In this document: piece after piece, positions 62,744 through 64,000 of the stretch
Position numbering within the stretch: the first letter of the stretch is position 1
How the letters are laid out: each line of letters starts with the position of its first letter
DNA from: Mansonella perstans
Lineage: Eukaryota > Nematoda > Chromadorea > Rhabditida > Onchocercidae
Assembly: GCA_037074765.1 (NCBI GenBank)
Contig: JBAMDO010000079.1
Location: forward strand, 150,071-214,070
DNA length: 64,000 bases
Reading direction: 5' to 3'
The notes under the pieces: model-generated
Told to the model about the DNA's origin: nothing
Seen by the model: only the letters and a program-made list of their open reading frames with translations
Databases searched by the model: none
Made by a program: the position numbers and the translations under genes

Positions 62744-63082
62744 TCACGATGGCTGCGCTTGTCCTGGTGTTCCTGGCTGTCCCTGTGGTCCCGGCAGTCC
62801 CGGTGCTCCTGGCAGTCCCTGTGGTCCTGGCAGTTCCGATGCTCCTGGCGGCGGTCTCTGTGGTTCTGCCAGTCCCGGTACTCCTGACGGTCGCTCTGTT
62901 CCCGGTTGTCCCCGTTGTCCTGGCGGTCCCGCTACTCCTGGAGGTCCCACTCTCGCTGGCGGTCCCGGTGTTCCTGGTTGTCCCTCTGCTCCTGGCTGTC
63001 CCGGTAGTTCCACTAGTTCTTCATTGTCTTCGTTTGGAGCACAGCAGATGATCAATAGAAAGTATATTGTTAATTTAACCAT
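62744..63082 (-). CDS. Collagen-like secreted protein, copy E (longest and most regular)
   Basis: One hundred and twelve codons. Signal peptide at about 1-16 ([16 protein letters not shown]), acidic spacer NEDNEELVE, a first Gly-X-Y block from residue 26 (about 15 triplets with a few interruptions), a short break rich in Pro/Arg, then eight uninterrupted triplets at 84-107 ([12 protein letters not shown] and on), ending GQAQPS and a TGA. Glycine is almost always GGA. It lacks the long cysteine-flanked layout of cuticle collagens and is far shorter, so it is a mini-collagen-like secreted protein by appearance. A TTTAG acceptor at 63108 lies 25 bp before the ATG, so the 5' UTR is probably spliced from the block at 63480-63880. 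The role is unknown. Confidence 0.65.
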   Translation of the reverse strand: MVKLTIYFLLIICCAPNEDNEELVELPGQPGAEGQPGTPGPPARVGPPGVAGPPGQRGQPGTERPSGVPGLAEPQRPPPGASELPGPQGLPGAPGLPGPQGQPGTPGQAQPS

Positions 63083-63109
63083 ATTTTACAAGCGATTGTG
63101 TTGATATCT

Positions 63110-64000
63110 AAACTGTTCTCCTCCCGATTCTAAAAAAATACAGATTTTATCAATGCATATGATTTCAATAATTGCTGTTACATTACATGAGAGCGATTTT
63201 GATATGATTTCAATAATTTGCTGTTACATTACATGAGAGCGATTTTGACCATTCCGAGAGATTCTCGTATTTTTAATTACGACAATAACATTTATAAAGG
63301 ATCAAATTTTATGTCATTTTCAAAGATTCTTTTCGGATAATGATGTCATCGGAATTGGAAATGTTTACTTCTAATTCATTCCACAAAAAGCTTTACGCAC
63401 AGAATCAGTTAGAAGTTTTGTGCTTAATTTTTTTTACTGAAAAGTAATATTTTCAGAATACTCTACACCACGATTGAAGTCTTAATCAACGATAAGCTTA
63501 CACAGACATTTCCGTTTAATCGGTTCTGATTAATCATTAAGAGACAATTACATAGAACCATTCCAGTCAGAATATGCAACTCCAAGGATTTTCGTTTTCT
63601 ACGATAACGAAAAAGGAATTGATGGAACTGTTAATGTCTTGAGAACAGAAACTGCTGCCTTTATATTTCAACAACGAGACCAGAAGCAAACCTGTTTTAC
63701 ATTTTAAGTATTTTCGACTGTTTTTTATTCTTCTTCCTGTTTTTTCTCCGCATTTCCTAGTCGGATGACAGAAGATGGATTGAGGGGATAAGTATAAAAA
63801 TTGATGAAAAGGATGAATTATTCAATTATTTTAACAAGTTGTAACAAACTCCAGGATCTTATTTCGAATGAATGATATTTTTCATCGTTTGTTTTTTTGG
63901 TTTTCAATGCAAATGAAAAAAATGGCAGCACGCTGGAGGAAATTGTAGAAAATTTTAATAAATTGTTCTGCTAGGTATTTATTTGTTGATGTCAAATAAA
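63110..64000 (-). repeat. 5' flank and promoter-like block of copy E, start of next unit
   Basis: The sequence repeats the flank of copy B: a conserved 5' flank, a block with TATAAAGGCAGCAG (TATA 63660-63665), and then the start of the spacer seen after 53290. A 50-bp stretch (GCTGTTACATTACATGAGAG and neighbours) is duplicated in tandem at about 63150-63248. Many single-base deletions relative to copy B are seen here. Confidence 0.6.

Noticed and set aside
62403..62747. 114-codon minus-strand frame directly after copy E
   Set aside because: It lacks an ATG at its start, is made of AT-rich flank shared by copy B, and is interrupted in copy B, so it is probably not coding.
62749..63051. 100-codon plus-strand frame of Val/Leu/Pro repeats
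   Set aside because: Antisense of copy E; the hydrophobic repeat follows from reverse-complemented GGA/CCN codons.
1..64000. CRISPR arrays, bacterial operons or endosymbiont DNA
   Set aside because: No regularly spaced short repeats with unique spacers, no bacterial gene clusters; all confident genes are intron-bearing eukaryotic genes.

Overview
The window looks like nuclear DNA of a nematode, most likely a clade III (filarial-type) worm. The base composition is very AT-rich, genes are split by many 100-400 bp GT-AG introns with TTTCAG or TTTTAG acceptors, and one coding start follows a TTTATAG acceptor as expected for trans-spliced genes. Near the right end there is a family of small secreted collagen-like proteins. 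The species assignment is inference; no species-diagnostic repeat was recognised.

Layout from left to right. (1) 1-5598, plus strand: 3' part of REV1, the Y-family translesion polymerase scaffold, 15 exons, cut at its 5' end by the window edge. (2) 6240-12285, minus strand: an AVL9 homologue (DENN-like late secretory pathway protein) containing a near-identical duplicated exon segment. (3) 14652-17156, minus strand: KMT5A/PR-Set7/SET-1 histone H4K20 methyltransferase, six exons, complete. (4) 17157-23823: repeat-rich intergenic stretch with a 52-bp tandem array, a 47-bp tandem array dense in ACGTG/CACGTG, a GC-rich TATA-box block and two TG microsatellites. (5) 23824-34297, plus strand: strawberry notch (SBNO; nematode let-765 type) helicase-like co-regulator, 28 exons that join in frame to 1,663 codons. 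(6) 35373-35444, minus strand: tRNA-Ala(UGC). (7) 37002-40502, minus strand: a two-exon gene for an 89-residue single-pass membrane protein that I do not recognise. (8) 40503-48860: AT-rich intergenic DNA with short repeats and hairpins. (9) 48870-64000: a tandem array of at least five minus-strand genes for short secreted collagen-like proteins, plus a rearranged plus-strand pseudogene, a gene-less copy of the promoter block and an unrelated orphan exon. The array runs off the right edge.

The housekeeping genes (DNA damage tolerance, secretion, H4K20 methylation, chromatin/Notch-type co-regulation) are neighbours without obvious functional linkage. The collagen-like array is the most unusual part. 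Each unit carries a conserved promoter-like block with a TATAAAGGCAGCAG element about 0.6 or 0.9 kb before a coding exon that encodes a signal peptide and Gly-X-Y repeats. The copies range from a long regular open frame to decayed ones. Exon boundaries were placed by eye from splice consensus, reading-frame phase and recalled family conservation; no alignment or search was run.
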